From positions 1 through 64,000 of the forward strand of contig NZ_FQUE01000007.1 of assembly GCF_900128995.1 (NCBI RefSeq): 64,000 nucleotides of DNA, read 5' to 3'. The DNA is from Loktanella atrilutea (GTDB taxonomy: Bacteria; Pseudomonadota; Alphaproteobacteria; Rhodobacterales; Rhodobacteraceae). Positions 25,420 to 34,622 of this stretch are shown here, piece after piece. The stretch's first letter is position 1; each line of letters opens with the position of its first letter. Position numbers and translations under genes: made by a program. The notes below the pieces were generated by a model. It was given only the letters and a program-made list of their open reading frames with translations. It did no database searches and was not told where the DNA came from.

Positions 25420-26472
25420 CTAGAACAGCTCGTCATCCTCTTCGTCCGAGTTGGACGGCAGTTCGATGATGCCTTCGTCCGCCAAGCTTTTGGCATAGTC
25501 CACCATCGCGGCCTGAGCCGTGCGCACGTCGCGGCCACGCACGAGGCCGGTCGCTTCCATCTCGTCCATCAACATTTGGCGCGAGCGTTGCGGCAGGCAG
25601 GCCATCAGATGATCGCGCAGATCCTTTTGCGCACCGCGCATCGCAAGTGGCAGGGTATTGCCGTCGAGGCCGCGCATGACCTGCGCCAGATCCTGCATGT
25701 TCAGCTTGATCAGATCCTCGAAAACGAACATCCGCTGCTTGATCGACTGAAAGGTTTCGGGAAGGCGGCGATCAAGGGCGATCGCCAGTTGTGCGAAGGC
25801 CTGCACATCCAGCTTGTTGAACAGGTCCGCCATGCGCTGATGCGTCTCGGCAGAGCTTTTGTGGACGGTATCGGACATGATGTCCTGTTTCAGCGTCTCT
25901 TCGATCTGCTGCATCATATGCATTGGAACCGCTTCCATCGCGATCATGCGTTCAGCGATATCCTGCATCCGTTCCGGACCCAGCAGCGGCAGGACCTTTG
26001 CCGCGACGCCGGTGTCGATGTTGTTCAGGATGGCCGCCGCGGTCTGATCGTGTTCGCCTTTCAGATAGTTCGCGATGACGGTCTCGTTCAATGCGCCGAG
26101 GTTGCGCCAGATCTCGGTCTCTCGGGTATTGCTGCGAACGTTCTTGATGATCGTCGCGACCTGATCGTCCGGCAGGAACTTGCGCAGCATCGACTCAGCG
26201 GCAGAGATCGATCCGACGACAGAACTCGACCCGCTGATGACCCCTTCGGTAAACTCGCTCAGGACATCTTCGACGATGCTGGCGGGAATTGGCCCCAGCC
26301 GGCTCATCGCCATGGTGACACGCTCGATTTCCGCACTGCTCAGCTTCTGCATGAGGGCAGAGCCGGCTTCCTCGCCTAGGCATAGGAAGGTAATGGCGGC
26401 CTTTGTCGGACCGCGCAGTTTCCTGACGGTGCCTGGCGCTTTGCGTCCTTCGGTCTGCGTGTCGGTGGACAT
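25420..26472 (-). CDS. fliG: Flagellar motor switch protein FliG
   Basis: A 350-aa C-ring protein. The FliG N domain starts near residue 20 (GPTKAAITFLCLGEEAGSAL). The middle domain has an EHPQ-like region altered to KGEHDQTAAAILNNI. The C-terminal torque domain carries FVFEDLIKLNMQDLAQVMRG and RDHLMACLPQRSRQMLMDEM. It transmits stator torque to FliF and mediates switching. It ends the fliF-fliH-fliN-fliP-fliG operon. Confidence 0.95.
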   Translation of the reverse strand: MSTDTQTEGRKAPGTVRKLRGPTKAAITFLCLGEEAGSALMQKLSSAEIERVTMAMSRLGPIPASIVEDVLSEFTEGVISGSSSVVGSISAAESMLRKFLPDDQVATIIKNVRSNTRETEIWRNLGALNETVIANYLKGEHDQTAAAILNNIDTGVAAKVLPLLGPERMQDIAERMIAMEAVPMHMMQQIEETLKQDIMSDTVHKSSAETHQRMADLFNKLDVQAFAQLAIALDRRLPETFQSIKQRMFVFEDLIKLNMQDLAQVMRGLDGNTLPLAMRGAQKDLRDHLMACLPQRSRQMLMDEMEATGLVRGRDVRTAQAAMVDYAKSLADEGIIELPSNSDEEDDELF

Positions 26473-26498
26473 CGGGCAATCCTTATCGATGAGGGACG

Positions 26499-27329
26499 TC
26501 AGCCGCCTGCCAGCGGCGCATAACTTTCAATGAGCGATCCGGCCAGCATGTACCAGCCGTCGATCAGGACAAAGAAGATGACCTTGAACGGAAGCGAAAT
26601 CAGGACCGGCGGCAACATCATCATGCCGGCGCTCATGAGGACGGAGGCGACGATCAGGTCAATGGCGACAAACGGCAGATAGATCAGAAAACCGATCGTG
26701 AAGGCGCGTCGCAGCTCCGAGATCATGAAGGCGGGGACAAGGACGCGGAACGATGCTTCCGACGCAACCTCCGGCAGGACCGGTTCCGTGTCGTCGCCCG
26801 CGGCGATGTTCTGGAACAAGGCATAGTCCACGGGCCGCGTATTGACGAACATGAAAGCCTGAAATGGCTCTGCAATACGGGCGATGGCCTGTTCTTCGGC
26901 AAGGGTGTTTTCGAGAAGCGGCACGACGCCGCCGTCGTAGGCATCCTCGAAGACCGGTTGCATCACGAAAAAGGTCATGAACAGCGCAAGCGATGTCAGG
27001 ACAATGTTGGGGGGTGTCTGGTTCAGGCCCAGTGCCGAACGCAACATCGACAGCACGATGACGAAGCGGGTGAAACTGGTCATCACGACCAGCAGTCCGG
27101 GCGCGATGCTCAGCACCGTGACCAGTGCGATGAACTGAATGATCCTGCCGGACAGGTTGGCGTTTTCGTCGCTTCCGGGATCGGCGTTGCCGATGGCGTC
27201 GGACAACGTGCTTAGAAACCCGCCATCCTGAGCGTGCGCCATGCCGACGCCGGCCAGCACGAGGGTGCCCGCCAGCAGCAAACGCATCGCCCATGCGAAG
27301 CGGGGCTTCAGCACGTCATTCAGGGACAT
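26499..27329 (-). CDS. fliP: Flagellar export gate protein FliP
   Basis: A 276-aa export-gate subunit. The cleavable N-terminal signal (LLLAGTLVLAGVGMAHAQ) is typical. Conserved segments are LLVVMTSFTRFVIVLSMLRS, ALGLNQTPPNIVLTSLALFM, and the C-terminal SELRRAFTIGFLIYLPFVAI with MMMLPPVLISLPFKVIFFVL. FliP forms the FliP5Q4R1 gate with fliQ and fliR, encoded 5-10 kb away. It overlaps fliN by 14 bp. Confidence 0.96.
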   Translation of the reverse strand: MSLNDVLKPRFAWAMRLLLAGTLVLAGVGMAHAQDGGFLSTLSDAIGNADPGSDENANLSGRIIQFIALVTVLSIAPGLLVVMTSFTRFVIVLSMLRSALGLNQTPPNIVLTSLALFMTFFVMQPVFEDAYDGGVVPLLENTLAEEQAIARIAEPFQAFMFVNTRPVDYALFQNIAAGDDTEPVLPEVASEASFRVLVPAFMISELRRAFTIGFLIYLPFVAIDLIVASVLMSAGMMMLPPVLISLPFKVIFFVLIDGWYMLAGSLIESYAPLAGG

Positions 27330-27747
27330 AATCCTTGACGATCTGGGTCAGGGACACGCCAAGGCGATCCTCACCCACCTTGACGAGATCGCCGCGCGCC
27401 ACCAGACGGCCGCTGACCATCAGATCGACGGGTGCACCGATCTTGCGGTTCAACTCTACGATCGATCCGCGGGTCAGTTCCAGCAGGCGGGAAATCGGCA
27501 TCCGCGCCTGACCGAGGACGACCTGCACGTCCAAACGAACGTTCAGCATCGCATTCATGCCGGCGCTGCCTTCTTCAGGCAGGGCCGTCAGCGCGTTTTC
27601 GATGTCGTCGGCGTCGAGATGAGGGAATACCGCGCTTTCGCCTGCAAGGGGCGCTTCGCTTTCCTGTGGTGCCGATGTCGTCGCGTCCGCATCGGTCTGC
27701 GCGCCGGTCTCGGCATCTTTCCGGTCAAGCTTTTGCATGTCAGTCAT
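27316..27747 (-). CDS. fliN: Flagellar motor switch protein FliN
   Basis: A 143-aa C-ring protein. The C-terminal SpoA domain (about residues 65-143) shows NVRLDVQVVLGQARMPISRL, LELTRGSIVELNRKIGAPVD and GRLVARGDLVKVGEDRLGV. The N-terminal ~60 residues form an acidic extension containing LDADDIENALTAL (about 44-56), which resembles the CheY-binding EIDALL motif normally found in FliM. FliM here lacks that motif (see findings). It overlaps fliH by 8 bp and fliP by 14 bp. Confidence 0.93.
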   Translation of the reverse strand: MTDMQKLDRKDAETGAQTDADATTSAPQESEAPLAGESAVFPHLDADDIENALTALPEEGSAGMNAMLNVRLDVQVVLGQARMPISRLLELTRGSIVELNRKIGAPVDLMVSGRLVARGDLVKVGEDRLGVSLTQIVKDYVPE

Positions 27748-28387
27748 TCCTGGTCTGAGCTTCTACTGCTCTCTTGTGGGTTTCGCGCAATTCGGTCAGC
27801 AGGCGGTCACAGATCTTGCGGAACCCGTAGTCGAGGCTGCCATGGTCCCATGTCATCCGGGCATCGCCATCGGCAAGGTCAGGGTCCGCCTTCAGGTCCA
27901 GCGCGTTGGCGCACCTGTAGTAGCTCGCCCGTGCCTGCAGTTCCGGTCCGACTTCGGCGAGCGTCGCAGGCGAAAGTCGGACCTGTATACGGGTGGAACC
28001 GATGGCCATCTTCAGCGACTGCAGCGCCATCTTCCTGACCCGCGCGACCGACATGGTTTCGATCAGTTCCGGAAAGACGATCTCGCAGGTCTGGAGCGTG
28101 AAGCCGACGATTTGCCCGACCAGGGCCTCTTGCTGGGCGGCGGATGTGGCGGCCAGATCGGCCAGTTGCCGGGCAAGATTGTCCCAGATCTCTGCCTGCG
28201 TCGCCTGGGTGGTCCGCAGCATTTCGTTGCGACCGTCTTCGGCGCCTGCCAGATAGCCGCTGATCCGGCCTTCTTCCCTGGCTTTTGCGACAAGTTTCGC
28301 GACATCCTCGCGGGAGGGCTGATCCGGGTCGTGGGAGGATGTCGAGCCGTTGTCGTCGAAATTGCGAAGCTTCAAGGCAGAGATCAT
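27740..28387 (-). CDS. fliH: Flagellar export ATPase regulator FliH
   Basis: A 215-aa helical protein. The start at 28387 is chosen because it overlaps the fliF stop by 4 bp (ATGA). The middle is a long polar helix (DVAKLVAKAREEGRISGYLA, GAEDGRNEMLRTTQATQAEI) and the C-terminal part matches the FliH/SctL domain (VRLSPATLAEVGPELQ, DPDLADGDARMTWDHGSLDY). FliH binds FliI and docks it to the C ring through FliN, whose gene follows immediately. Confidence 0.85.
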   Translation of the reverse strand: MISALKLRNFDDNGSTSSHDPDQPSREDVAKLVAKAREEGRISGYLAGAEDGRNEMLRTTQATQAEIWDNLARQLADLAATSAAQQEALVGQIVGFTLQTCEIVFPELIETMSVARVRKMALQSLKMAIGSTRIQVRLSPATLAEVGPELQARASYYRCANALDLKADPDLADGDARMTWDHGSLDYGFRKICDRLLTELRETHKRAVEAQTRND

Positions 28388-30084
28388 CTGACATCCTTTT
28401 CTGCAAGCCATTGACCCAGCACCCGGAGGGCGGCATCGGAATCCTCTTGCGCCAGAACGACGGCAGTCTTGATCTGGCTTTGACGCACCGTCCCGTCGAC
28501 AGAGGCAAGCTGAACCATCTCATGCGATCCATCCTGCCCTGCCACGACGAGCTCGCGCGACATGCTGGCCTGCGGCGCGGGCAACCGGTCCTGTGCACCG
28601 CTCGCGCCGATGGCGCGTGGCGCGCTGCCCGTGGGGCCGGCCAGCATGGATGCGTCGCCGCCTGCACCGGCCAAGGCTGGCGTGGGAGAGGTCGCGTCGA
28701 GGATCAGACGCAGTGGTCTGGCGCCGAACAGCATGACGATCGCGATGAAGGCGAGCGCGAACAGGGCGCGCAGGATTGCCATGGCGTTGTCGGCAAGGAT
28801 CGTGCCCAGACCACGCCCGGGGAAACTGCTGAAGTCGGTTTCGTAATTCAGGAATTCGAGGCTGTCGACCTGCACCTGATCGCCACGGCTTTCGTCAAAA
28901 CCCACGGCGGTCGTGACGAGCCGTGTCAGGGTCGCCATTTCCTCGGGCGATCGTTCGATATACCCCTGCGATCCATCGGGCAGGGTCCCGTAGCTTCCAT
29001 TCACGAGGACCGCTACGGACACGCGTTCGATATCGCCGGGTTCGCGGGTCAGCTCGCTTTCGACCGAGCCGATCTCGTAGTTCACGATCTCGTCGTTCTC
29101 GTTTCGCGTCGACTGGCCGCCACCCGCTGCGTTTGCATCGCGCAGTTCGGCCGGAATGTTGTTGCCGACATCGACGGTGCCTGCGGCGTTTTCGGCTTCG
29201 CTGGAATTCCGCGCCCGTGTTTCGGTGGAACGGGCGACCTGCTGATCCGGATCGAAGCTTTGGGTCACCCGCCGTTCGCGTTCGGTCGTCAGATCGACGC
29301 TGACGCGCACCCGCGAATTGCCTGTCCCGACCCGGGCGTTCAGGATGGCTTCAACCTTCTGCGCCAGCTGTTCTTCGATCGCGCCACGCTGACTTTGCAA
29401 GGAGTAGTCTGATCCGCCCGCATTTTCCTTGGCAAGGATCGTCTCGCCCGTGGCGGAGAGGATCGTCACGTTCTGGGCGTCAAGGTCGGCCACCGCGGAA
29501 GCGACGAGCGCCTGGATGGACTGCGCCTGATCGCGCGACAGCGTCGTGTTCGCAGCGGTGCGCACGATGACGGAGGCGCTTGCCTGAGACCGCTCTCTCG
29601 AGAATGCGGCGCGTTCCGGCAGAACGAGGTGCACGCGCGCGGCCTTGATGCCGTTGATCGTCTGGATGGACCGGGTCAGTTCGCCTTCGAGCGCGCGCAG
29701 CCGGTTCACGTTCTGCATGAAGGTGTTCATGCCCATGCCGGACATGTTGTCGAAGATCTCCCAACCCGGCACGCCTTCGCCCGGCAGACCCGCGTCGGCC
29801 AGCGCCATCCGGGCGCGCGCGATATCGTCTTCGGCAACCGAGATCGTGTCGCCGTTACGCGACAGATCGACCGTCAGCCCTGCCTGTTCCAGCGATTGCA
29901 TCATCTGCGATGCGGTGCCGGGGGACAGCTGGCTGTAAAGCGGCACATAGGTCGGCGCGAAGATCGTGCGCATCCCGATCATGACCACAGCGATGACGGC
30001 AATGCCGACGCCGCCCAGCACGGCCAGACGTTGCGGACCCAGGCCTTTCAGGTTGTCGATAATCTGACGCACGCACCCTCGCAT
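28384..30084 (-). CDS. fliF: Flagellar MS-ring protein FliF
   Basis: A 566-aa MS-ring subunit if it starts at ATG 30084. The frame extends to 30162, and GTG 30072 is also possible; the longer form would add a non-conserved N-terminus. TM1 is near residues 18-36 (LAVLGGVGIAVIAVVMIGM). RBM repeats show VPLYSQLSPGTASQMMQSLE, GEGVPGWEIFDNMSGMGMNT, and ARVHLVLPERAAFSRERSQA. TM2 is near 430-455. The cytoplasmic C-terminus that binds FliG ends with LRVLGQWLAEKD. It is the first gene of the leftward operon. Confidence 0.93.
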   Translation of the reverse strand: MRGCVRQIIDNLKGLGPQRLAVLGGVGIAVIAVVMIGMRTIFAPTYVPLYSQLSPGTASQMMQSLEQAGLTVDLSRNGDTISVAEDDIARARMALADAGLPGEGVPGWEIFDNMSGMGMNTFMQNVNRLRALEGELTRSIQTINGIKAARVHLVLPERAAFSRERSQASASVIVRTAANTTLSRDQAQSIQALVASAVADLDAQNVTILSATGETILAKENAGGSDYSLQSQRGAIEEQLAQKVEAILNARVGTGNSRVRVSVDLTTERERRVTQSFDPDQQVARSTETRARNSSEAENAAGTVDVGNNIPAELRDANAAGGGQSTRNENDEIVNYEIGSVESELTREPGDIERVSVAVLVNGSYGTLPDGSQGYIERSPEEMATLTRLVTTAVGFDESRGDQVQVDSLEFLNYETDFSSFPGRGLGTILADNAMAILRALFALAFIAIVMLFGARPLRLILDATSPTPALAGAGGDASMLAGPTGSAPRAIGASGAQDRLPAPQASMSRELVVAGQDGSHEMVQLASVDGTVRQSQIKTAVVLAQEDSDAALRVLGQWLAEKDVR

Positions 30085-30254
30085 CGCTGTTTTGAGCCGA
30101 AGTTCCCGCGTCGCGGCGTAAATTGCAAGCATATTCAATTTTATGCTTGTCATCGGACGCAATTATTCATGTTACTGTTGCAGTATGGTCCGCTTTTAAA
30201 TTTGTTTGTTCTTGGTGGTAGCGATGCTCAGCGGTTGTTATTAAAGCTTAGCTT

Positions 30255-30797
30255 ATGAAAAAGGTCTTGGTAATCCTTGCTGTCGGTCTTCTATGCGGTC
30301 TTGCCGGTATCGCCGGGGCAACGCTTGCCGTCGGGACGGACGCAATGATGCATTTTGCCGGTCTGGGTCCGGATGCGGGGGCGGCTGACTCTGCCGCCGA
30401 TGAAGGTGACAATGGGGAAGCGCCCGCGCACGGCGAAGACGCCAGCGGTCCGGTCGAGGCCGCCGCTGATGTGGGGCAGATGCCGGTCATGCCCTTTCCG
30501 GAACTGATCGTTAACGTGACGGAAACCGGCGCAAACGGGCGCCAAACCAGTCGTTTCCTGAAGCTAAACATGCTGCTGGTGTTCGACGACACGCAGGACG
30601 GTGCGGACCGTCTGGTCAGCCGCGAAATATACCTGCGCGATACGTTTCAGGATTTCCTGCGCCAGCTGGAGGTTGCCGACATCCGCGGCAGCCAGGGGCT
30701 CGCCATGATCAAGACCGAACTGCTGCGCCGTGCCCGCGCCGTCGGCCATACGGATGCCCCTGTCGAAATCCTGATCGCGGACATGGTGGTGCAATGA
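30255..30797 (+). CDS. fliL: Flagellar basal-body protein FliL
   Basis: A 180-aa single-pass membrane protein. The N-terminal anchor (VLVILAVGLLCGLAGIAGAT) is followed by an acidic linker and a periplasmic FliL domain: MPFPELIVNVTETGANGRQT, RFLKLNMLLVFDD and LREIYLRDTFQDFLRQL-like helix, ending MIKTELLRRARAVGHTDAPV. It forms a ring around the stator and increases torque. It overlaps fliM by 4 bp and diverges from fliF. Confidence 0.92.
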   Translation: MKKVLVILAVGLLCGLAGIAGATLAVGTDAMMHFAGLGPDAGAADSAADEGDNGEAPAHGEDASGPVEAAADVGQMPVMPFPELIVNVTETGANGRQTSRFLKLNMLLVFDDTQDGADRLVSREIYLRDTFQDFLRQLEVADIRGSQGLAMIKTELLRRARAVGHTDAPVEILIADMVVQ

Positions 30798-31741
30798 ACG
30801 AGGCAAGGAACATCGCGGCGGAATCGCTGGAGGAGGCAATGATCCGCCACGCGCGCGAAAACTTCGAGCGGTTGCCGACGCTTGAAATCATCGTCGATCG
30901 CTTCCTGCTTGCGCTCGTGCCCCAGATGAAGGCATATTGCACCATCGCGCCGGAAATCGAGCTGGCCGCGCTGGACTACCTTCCTTACGAGGATGCGATG
31001 GAAGCGGTCCTGTCGCCGTCGCTGATCGCCGTCGCGGCGGCCGATCCCTGGGACAGCCAGCTGGCCTGCGTAATCGAACCGGACCTGCTGTTTTCCGTCC
31101 TCGAGATCATGCTGGGAGGGCGGCGTGCAACCTCTCGCAGCTGGACACCCCGTAACCTGACGGCGATTGAGCAGAAGTTGGGACGGCAGCTTGCCGACCT
31201 CTGCCTGACGACGCTTGCGACCAGCTTTTCCGACATCATTCCCGTGCGCTTCGAGACCCAGACGCTTGAATCGAACCCCCGGTCGATCTTGTTGGCAGCG
31301 CCGCGCACGGCGACGCTTCGGATCAGGCTGAAACTGCAGTTCGAGGATCGCAGCGGCCATATCACCCTCGTCCTGCCCTATGGCACGCTGGACGATGTCA
31401 GTGCCAAGCTGGGTCAACCGTTCCTTGGGGGTCGGCTTGGGGGCGACAGCGGTTCGCGCAGCGACATGAATGCGCAGATTTCGGGGACGAATGTCACGGT
31501 GACCGGTATGATGCAGGAAATTTCGCTTCCCCTGCACGAAGTGCTGAACTGGTCCGTGGGCGATGTGATCGACCTTGGGATGACGATCGACACGCCGGTC
31601 TTTGGCATGGTCAACGCACAGCCGATGTTCCATGCCTCCTTCGGGCAGCGGAACAACGGCGCCTTGGCGCTGCGCGTCATTCGATCACTGCTGCCGAAGG
31701 CGGAATTGAAGGAAGGGCAGGATGACGTCGGCAGTGATTGA
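30794..31741 (+). CDS. fliM: Flagellar motor switch protein FliM
   Basis: A 315-aa C-ring protein. The middle CheC-like domain covers about residues 30-215 (PTLEIIVDRFLLALVPQMKA, LLFSVLEIMLGGR, TAIEQKLGRQLADLCLTTLA). The C-terminal SpoA domain covers about 235-300 (TNVTVTGMMQEISLPLHEVL, GDVIDLGMTIDTPVFGMVNA). The usual N-terminal LSQ-E-IDALL CheY-binding peptide is not visible; the protein starts MNEARNIAAESLEEA. It overlaps fliL by 4 bp and the pflI-like gene by 20 bp. Confidence 0.92.
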   Translation: MNEARNIAAESLEEAMIRHARENFERLPTLEIIVDRFLLALVPQMKAYCTIAPEIELAALDYLPYEDAMEAVLSPSLIAVAAADPWDSQLACVIEPDLLFSVLEIMLGGRRATSRSWTPRNLTAIEQKLGRQLADLCLTTLATSFSDIIPVRFETQTLESNPRSILLAAPRTATLRIRLKLQFEDRSGHITLVLPYGTLDDVSAKLGQPFLGGRLGGDSGSRSDMNAQISGTNVTVTGMMQEISLPLHEVLNWSVGDVIDLGMTIDTPVFGMVNAQPMFHASFGQRNNGALALRVIRSLLPKAELKEGQDDVGSD

Positions 31742-32111
31742 TATCGTCATCATGGCCCTGCTGGTCGGGACGCTGACCTATGCCGTGGTTCTGGACCGTC
31801 GGATGCGCAAGCTGATGGCGACGCTGCGGGACATGGAACCCATGGTCAGCGCCTTTTCCAATGCCGTCGACCGGACGACCCGGTCGGTCGAAGATATGCG
31901 CGATCTGAGCGAAGCGGCACGGCAGGCAGTGGCTGCCGCGCAAGTGGTTCCGCAAACGGTCCGCACTGCCGCCTCGGCGGAACTGACCCCGGCGCAGCAG
32001 CGCGCGGCCCGATTGCGCGCGAACGATCCCGTGCAATGGCAGACGCCGGTGCCGGGCAAATCCGACCTTGTCCGCACATTCTTCGACATCACCAAGGAGC
32101 GTAAAAAATGA
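31722..32111 (+). CDS. DUF6468 flagellar protein (PflI-like)
   Basis: A 129-aa protein with an N-terminal TM segment (AVIDIVIMALLVGTLTYAVV), then LDRRMRKLMATLRDMEPMVS and a coiled-coil region. This architecture fits the DUF6468 family, which includes Caulobacter PflI, a protein needed for correct flagellum positioning and encoded next to fliM there too. It is translationally coupled to both neighbours (20-bp and 4-bp overlaps). Confidence 0.75.
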   Translation: MTSAVIDIVIMALLVGTLTYAVVLDRRMRKLMATLRDMEPMVSAFSNAVDRTTRSVEDMRDLSEAARQAVAAAQVVPQTVRTAASAELTPAQQRAARLRANDPVQWQTPVPGKSDLVRTFFDITKERKK

Positions 32112-32737
32112 GATTTCTTTCGCTTCCGAAGGTCATCGTCCTCGGCCTTGGTGTTGCGGGCATGATGAAGCTGTCGGTTGACCTGATGCCGATGGCCGCG
32201 ATTGCGGAGGCCGCAACTGACAGCGAGGTACCAGCACCGGAAGTCGGTGCCGATCTGCCTATGACCGGACGACCCACCGGCGACATCATCGACAGCAATG
32301 TCTGCGAGCCAAGCCAGGTGATCGCCGACGCGATCGCCGAGGAACGCGCGCTGCTGATTTCGCAGCGGCAGGAGATCGCGGACGAACAGGCGCGCCTTGC
32401 GCTGGCAGAAGAAAGTCTGCGGGCCGAGCAGACACGCCTGTCCAAGACGCGGGACGAAATTGCCGCACAGCTGGGTGTCATTCAGGGCGCCAAAGACCAG
32501 GACATGGCGAAACTGGTCGAGCTTTATCGCAACATGAAACCGCAGGTTGCCGCCGGTATCATGGACGAAATCGACATCGAGACGGCGGTCGAGGTGATCG
32601 GGGCCATGGCAGAGCGTGACGCCGCGCAGATCATGGGATCGTTCAGTCTGGTCCGGGCGCGGCTGATCACGAAGATCCTTCTCGAACGATCCAAGCTGCC
32701 CGCGGACCGCAACCTCGAAGGGCTGCGTCTGCGTTAG
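32108..32737 (+). CDS. motE: MotE-like flagellar protein
   Basis: A 209-aa protein with an N-terminal hydrophobic segment (VIVLGLGVAGMMKL). A periplasmic coiled coil follows (ALLISQRQEIADEQARLALA, EESLRAEQTRLSKTRDEIAA), then a C-terminal MgtE-N-like helical domain (MAKLVELYRNMKPQVAAGIM, ETAVEVIGAMAERDAAQIMG). This matches MotE, the periplasmic chaperone for MotC in rhizobia. No motC was found here, so its partner is uncertain. It ends the fliL-fliM-pflI-motE operon. Confidence 0.8.
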   Translation: MRFLSLPKVIVLGLGVAGMMKLSVDLMPMAAIAEAATDSEVPAPEVGADLPMTGRPTGDIIDSNVCEPSQVIADAIAEERALLISQRQEIADEQARLALAEESLRAEQTRLSKTRDEIAAQLGVIQGAKDQDMAKLVELYRNMKPQVAAGIMDEIDIETAVEVIGAMAERDAAQIMGSFSLVRARLITKILLERSKLPADRNLEGLRLR

Positions 32738-32740
32738 GCG

Positions 32741-33859
32741 CTAGTCCTGTCGCAGGGTGGACCCGGCCGGTGGCTTGCGGCGGACATTGCGACGCATGTC
32801 CATCACGTAGCCGATGATTTCGGCGACGGCTTGCCAGTGTTCCACCGGTATGCGCTGATCCACCTCGACGGCGGCGTGCAGGGCGCGGGCGAGGGGACGG
32901 TTCTCGATCATCGGGATGTCATGCTCTGCCGCCAGTTCGCGGATGCGCTTTGCCATCAGGTCCGCACCCTTGGCGACGCAGACCGGCACATCGTCCATCC
33001 CCTGTTCGTACTTGAGCGCAACGGCGTAATGCGTGGGGTTGGTCAGGATGACGCTAGCCGTCGGCACTGCCTGCGCCATGCGCTGTCGCGCACGGGCCCG
33101 TCGCAAATCGGCGCGACGCGCGCGAATCTGCGGGTCACCCTCGCTGTCCTTGTTCTCGTCCCTGATGTCCTTCAGGCTCATCATCTGCTTCTTTTTCCAC
33201 TGGTAACGCTTCCAGATGATGTCAGCGACCGCGATCGGGATCAGCATCCCGGTGGTGACAAGGAAGATCCAGCGCACCTTGTCCAGCGCGAGAACGGCAA
33301 GGCTTTCGGGGACGAAGCGCTGCGTCTGCGCCAGCGATTGTGCAATGTCCCGGACGGCGAGATAGGTGATGAAGCAGATTGCCAGAACCTTGGCGGTGTT
33401 CTTCAGGAACTCGACGAAGGCATCGACCGAAAACAGACGTTTGAACCCGGCCAAAGGGTTCAGCTTCGACAGTTTCGGCCTGATCCGCTCGGCGGCGACG
33501 ACCGTGTCGCCCTGCACCATGACGCCGAACAGGGCCGCCAGCACCATGACGGATGCGATCGGAACCATCGCCATGCCCAGCGTATGGCTTAACTGCCCAA
33601 GCACGATGCCCGTATCTGCCAACCCGGCGTTGTCCGTTCCGATCTGAGTGAAGCTTGCGGATTGCAGTGTGTTCTGCAAGGCGGCCACCATGCGGCTGGC
33701 CGAGGCGGGAAGAATGAAAACGAGTATCATCAGCAGAGCGAAGACGACCATGGTGGTGCCCGTCTCTCTTGATTGCGGCACATCGCCCTTCTTGCGTGCG
33801 TCCCGCAATTTCTTGTCGGTCGGTTCTTCGGTATTCGAACTCTTGTCGTCTTCCGACAT
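32741..33859 (-). CDS. flhB: Flagellar export switch protein FlhB
   Basis: A 372-aa export-gate protein. The N-terminal KSSNTEEPTDKKLRDARKKG is the family start, followed by four TM helices. The cytoplasmic domain contains the self-cleavage motif NPTH (in ILTNPTHYAVALKYEQG). FlhB switches substrate class after FliK signalling. It is the last gene of the flgB-to-flhB operon, 4 bp after fliR. Confidence 0.96.
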   Translation of the reverse strand: MSEDDKSSNTEEPTDKKLRDARKKGDVPQSRETGTTMVVFALLMILVFILPASASRMVAALQNTLQSASFTQIGTDNAGLADTGIVLGQLSHTLGMAMVPIASVMVLAALFGVMVQGDTVVAAERIRPKLSKLNPLAGFKRLFSVDAFVEFLKNTAKVLAICFITYLAVRDIAQSLAQTQRFVPESLAVLALDKVRWIFLVTTGMLIPIAVADIIWKRYQWKKKQMMSLKDIRDENKDSEGDPQIRARRADLRRARARQRMAQAVPTASVILTNPTHYAVALKYEQGMDDVPVCVAKGADLMAKRIRELAAEHDIPMIENRPLARALHAAVEVDQRIPVEHWQAVAEIIGYVMDMRRNVRRKPPAGSTLRQD

Positions 33860-33863
33860 CTGA

Positions 33864-34619
33864 TCAGAACTCGTAGGTCGTCAGCCAATCAGCAAACGGT
33901 TCCAGAAAACCGCGCATCATGGTCGGGGTCGCCAGCACCATCAGCGCCAGCCCTACGAAGATCAAGGCAGGCTGCGCGATGAAGAACACCTGGAGGCTTG
34001 CCATCATCCTGTTCGCCAGCCCCATTCCGATATTCAGGACCAGCCCGGCGATATAGAACGGGGCGGCGATCGACAGCCCGAGATAGAGGCTGACCTGCAC
34101 GGCGCGGGCAAATTGATCGGTCAGTTCCGCCAGCATGAAGCGTCCAGGCGCGAAGACCTGATAGGACATCAGCAATGAGCGGATGATGACATGGTGCAGA
34201 TCGGTGATGAAGATCAGTGCCGTAGCCCCCGCGATCAGCATGGCGGCAAGACTGGTGGCGCCTTCCATCGCCCCGGTGTTGGGGGCAAGGGCATTGGCGA
34301 GGCCGGACATCAGCGCGATCTGGTAGCCCGCGAACTGCAAGGCCGACAGCAGCGTCCGTCCGACCAGTCCGATCCATAGGCCAACGGTGATTTCCGCACC
34401 GAAGAGTGACAGCAGTGCGATGGGGCGATCCTCTGCGATGGGGCCGACGCCGGAGGCGGGGAAAAGCGCCGCGCTTAGAATCAGGCCGAACAGCAGTCGC
34501 TGGCGGACGGGAACAGAGGTTTCGGCAAATCCCGGCATGAATAGAAGGGCGGACCCGATCCGCGCGAAGACGGCGAAGTAGCCCATGACCGTGCCGGTCA
34601 GCAGGGTGGACAGATCCAC
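33864..34619 (-). CDS. fliR: Flagellar export gate protein FliR
   Basis: A 251-aa, strongly hydrophobic gate subunit. Features are an N-terminal VMGYFAVFARIGSALLFMPG, PVRQRLLFGLILSAALF, and a conserved core (GLANALAPNTGAMEGATSLA). The C-terminal segment is VFFIAQPALIFVGLALMVLA. It lies between flhA (3 bp) and flhB (4 bp). Confidence 0.94.
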   Translation of the reverse strand: MDLSTLLTGTVMGYFAVFARIGSALLFMPGFAETSVPVRQRLLFGLILSAALFPASGVGPIAEDRPIALLSLFGAEITVGLWIGLVGRTLLSALQFAGYQIALMSGLANALAPNTGAMEGATSLAAMLIAGATALIFITDLHHVIIRSLLMSYQVFAPGRFMLAELTDQFARAVQVSLYLGLSIAAPFYIAGLVLNIGMGLANRMMASLQVFFIAQPALIFVGLALMVLATPTMMRGFLEPFADWLTTYEF

Positions 34620-34622
34620 TTG

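Noticed and set aside
28285-29412. Plus-strand 375-aa frame opposite fliF/fliH
   Set aside because: It overlaps the clear fliF and fliH genes and has no family features.
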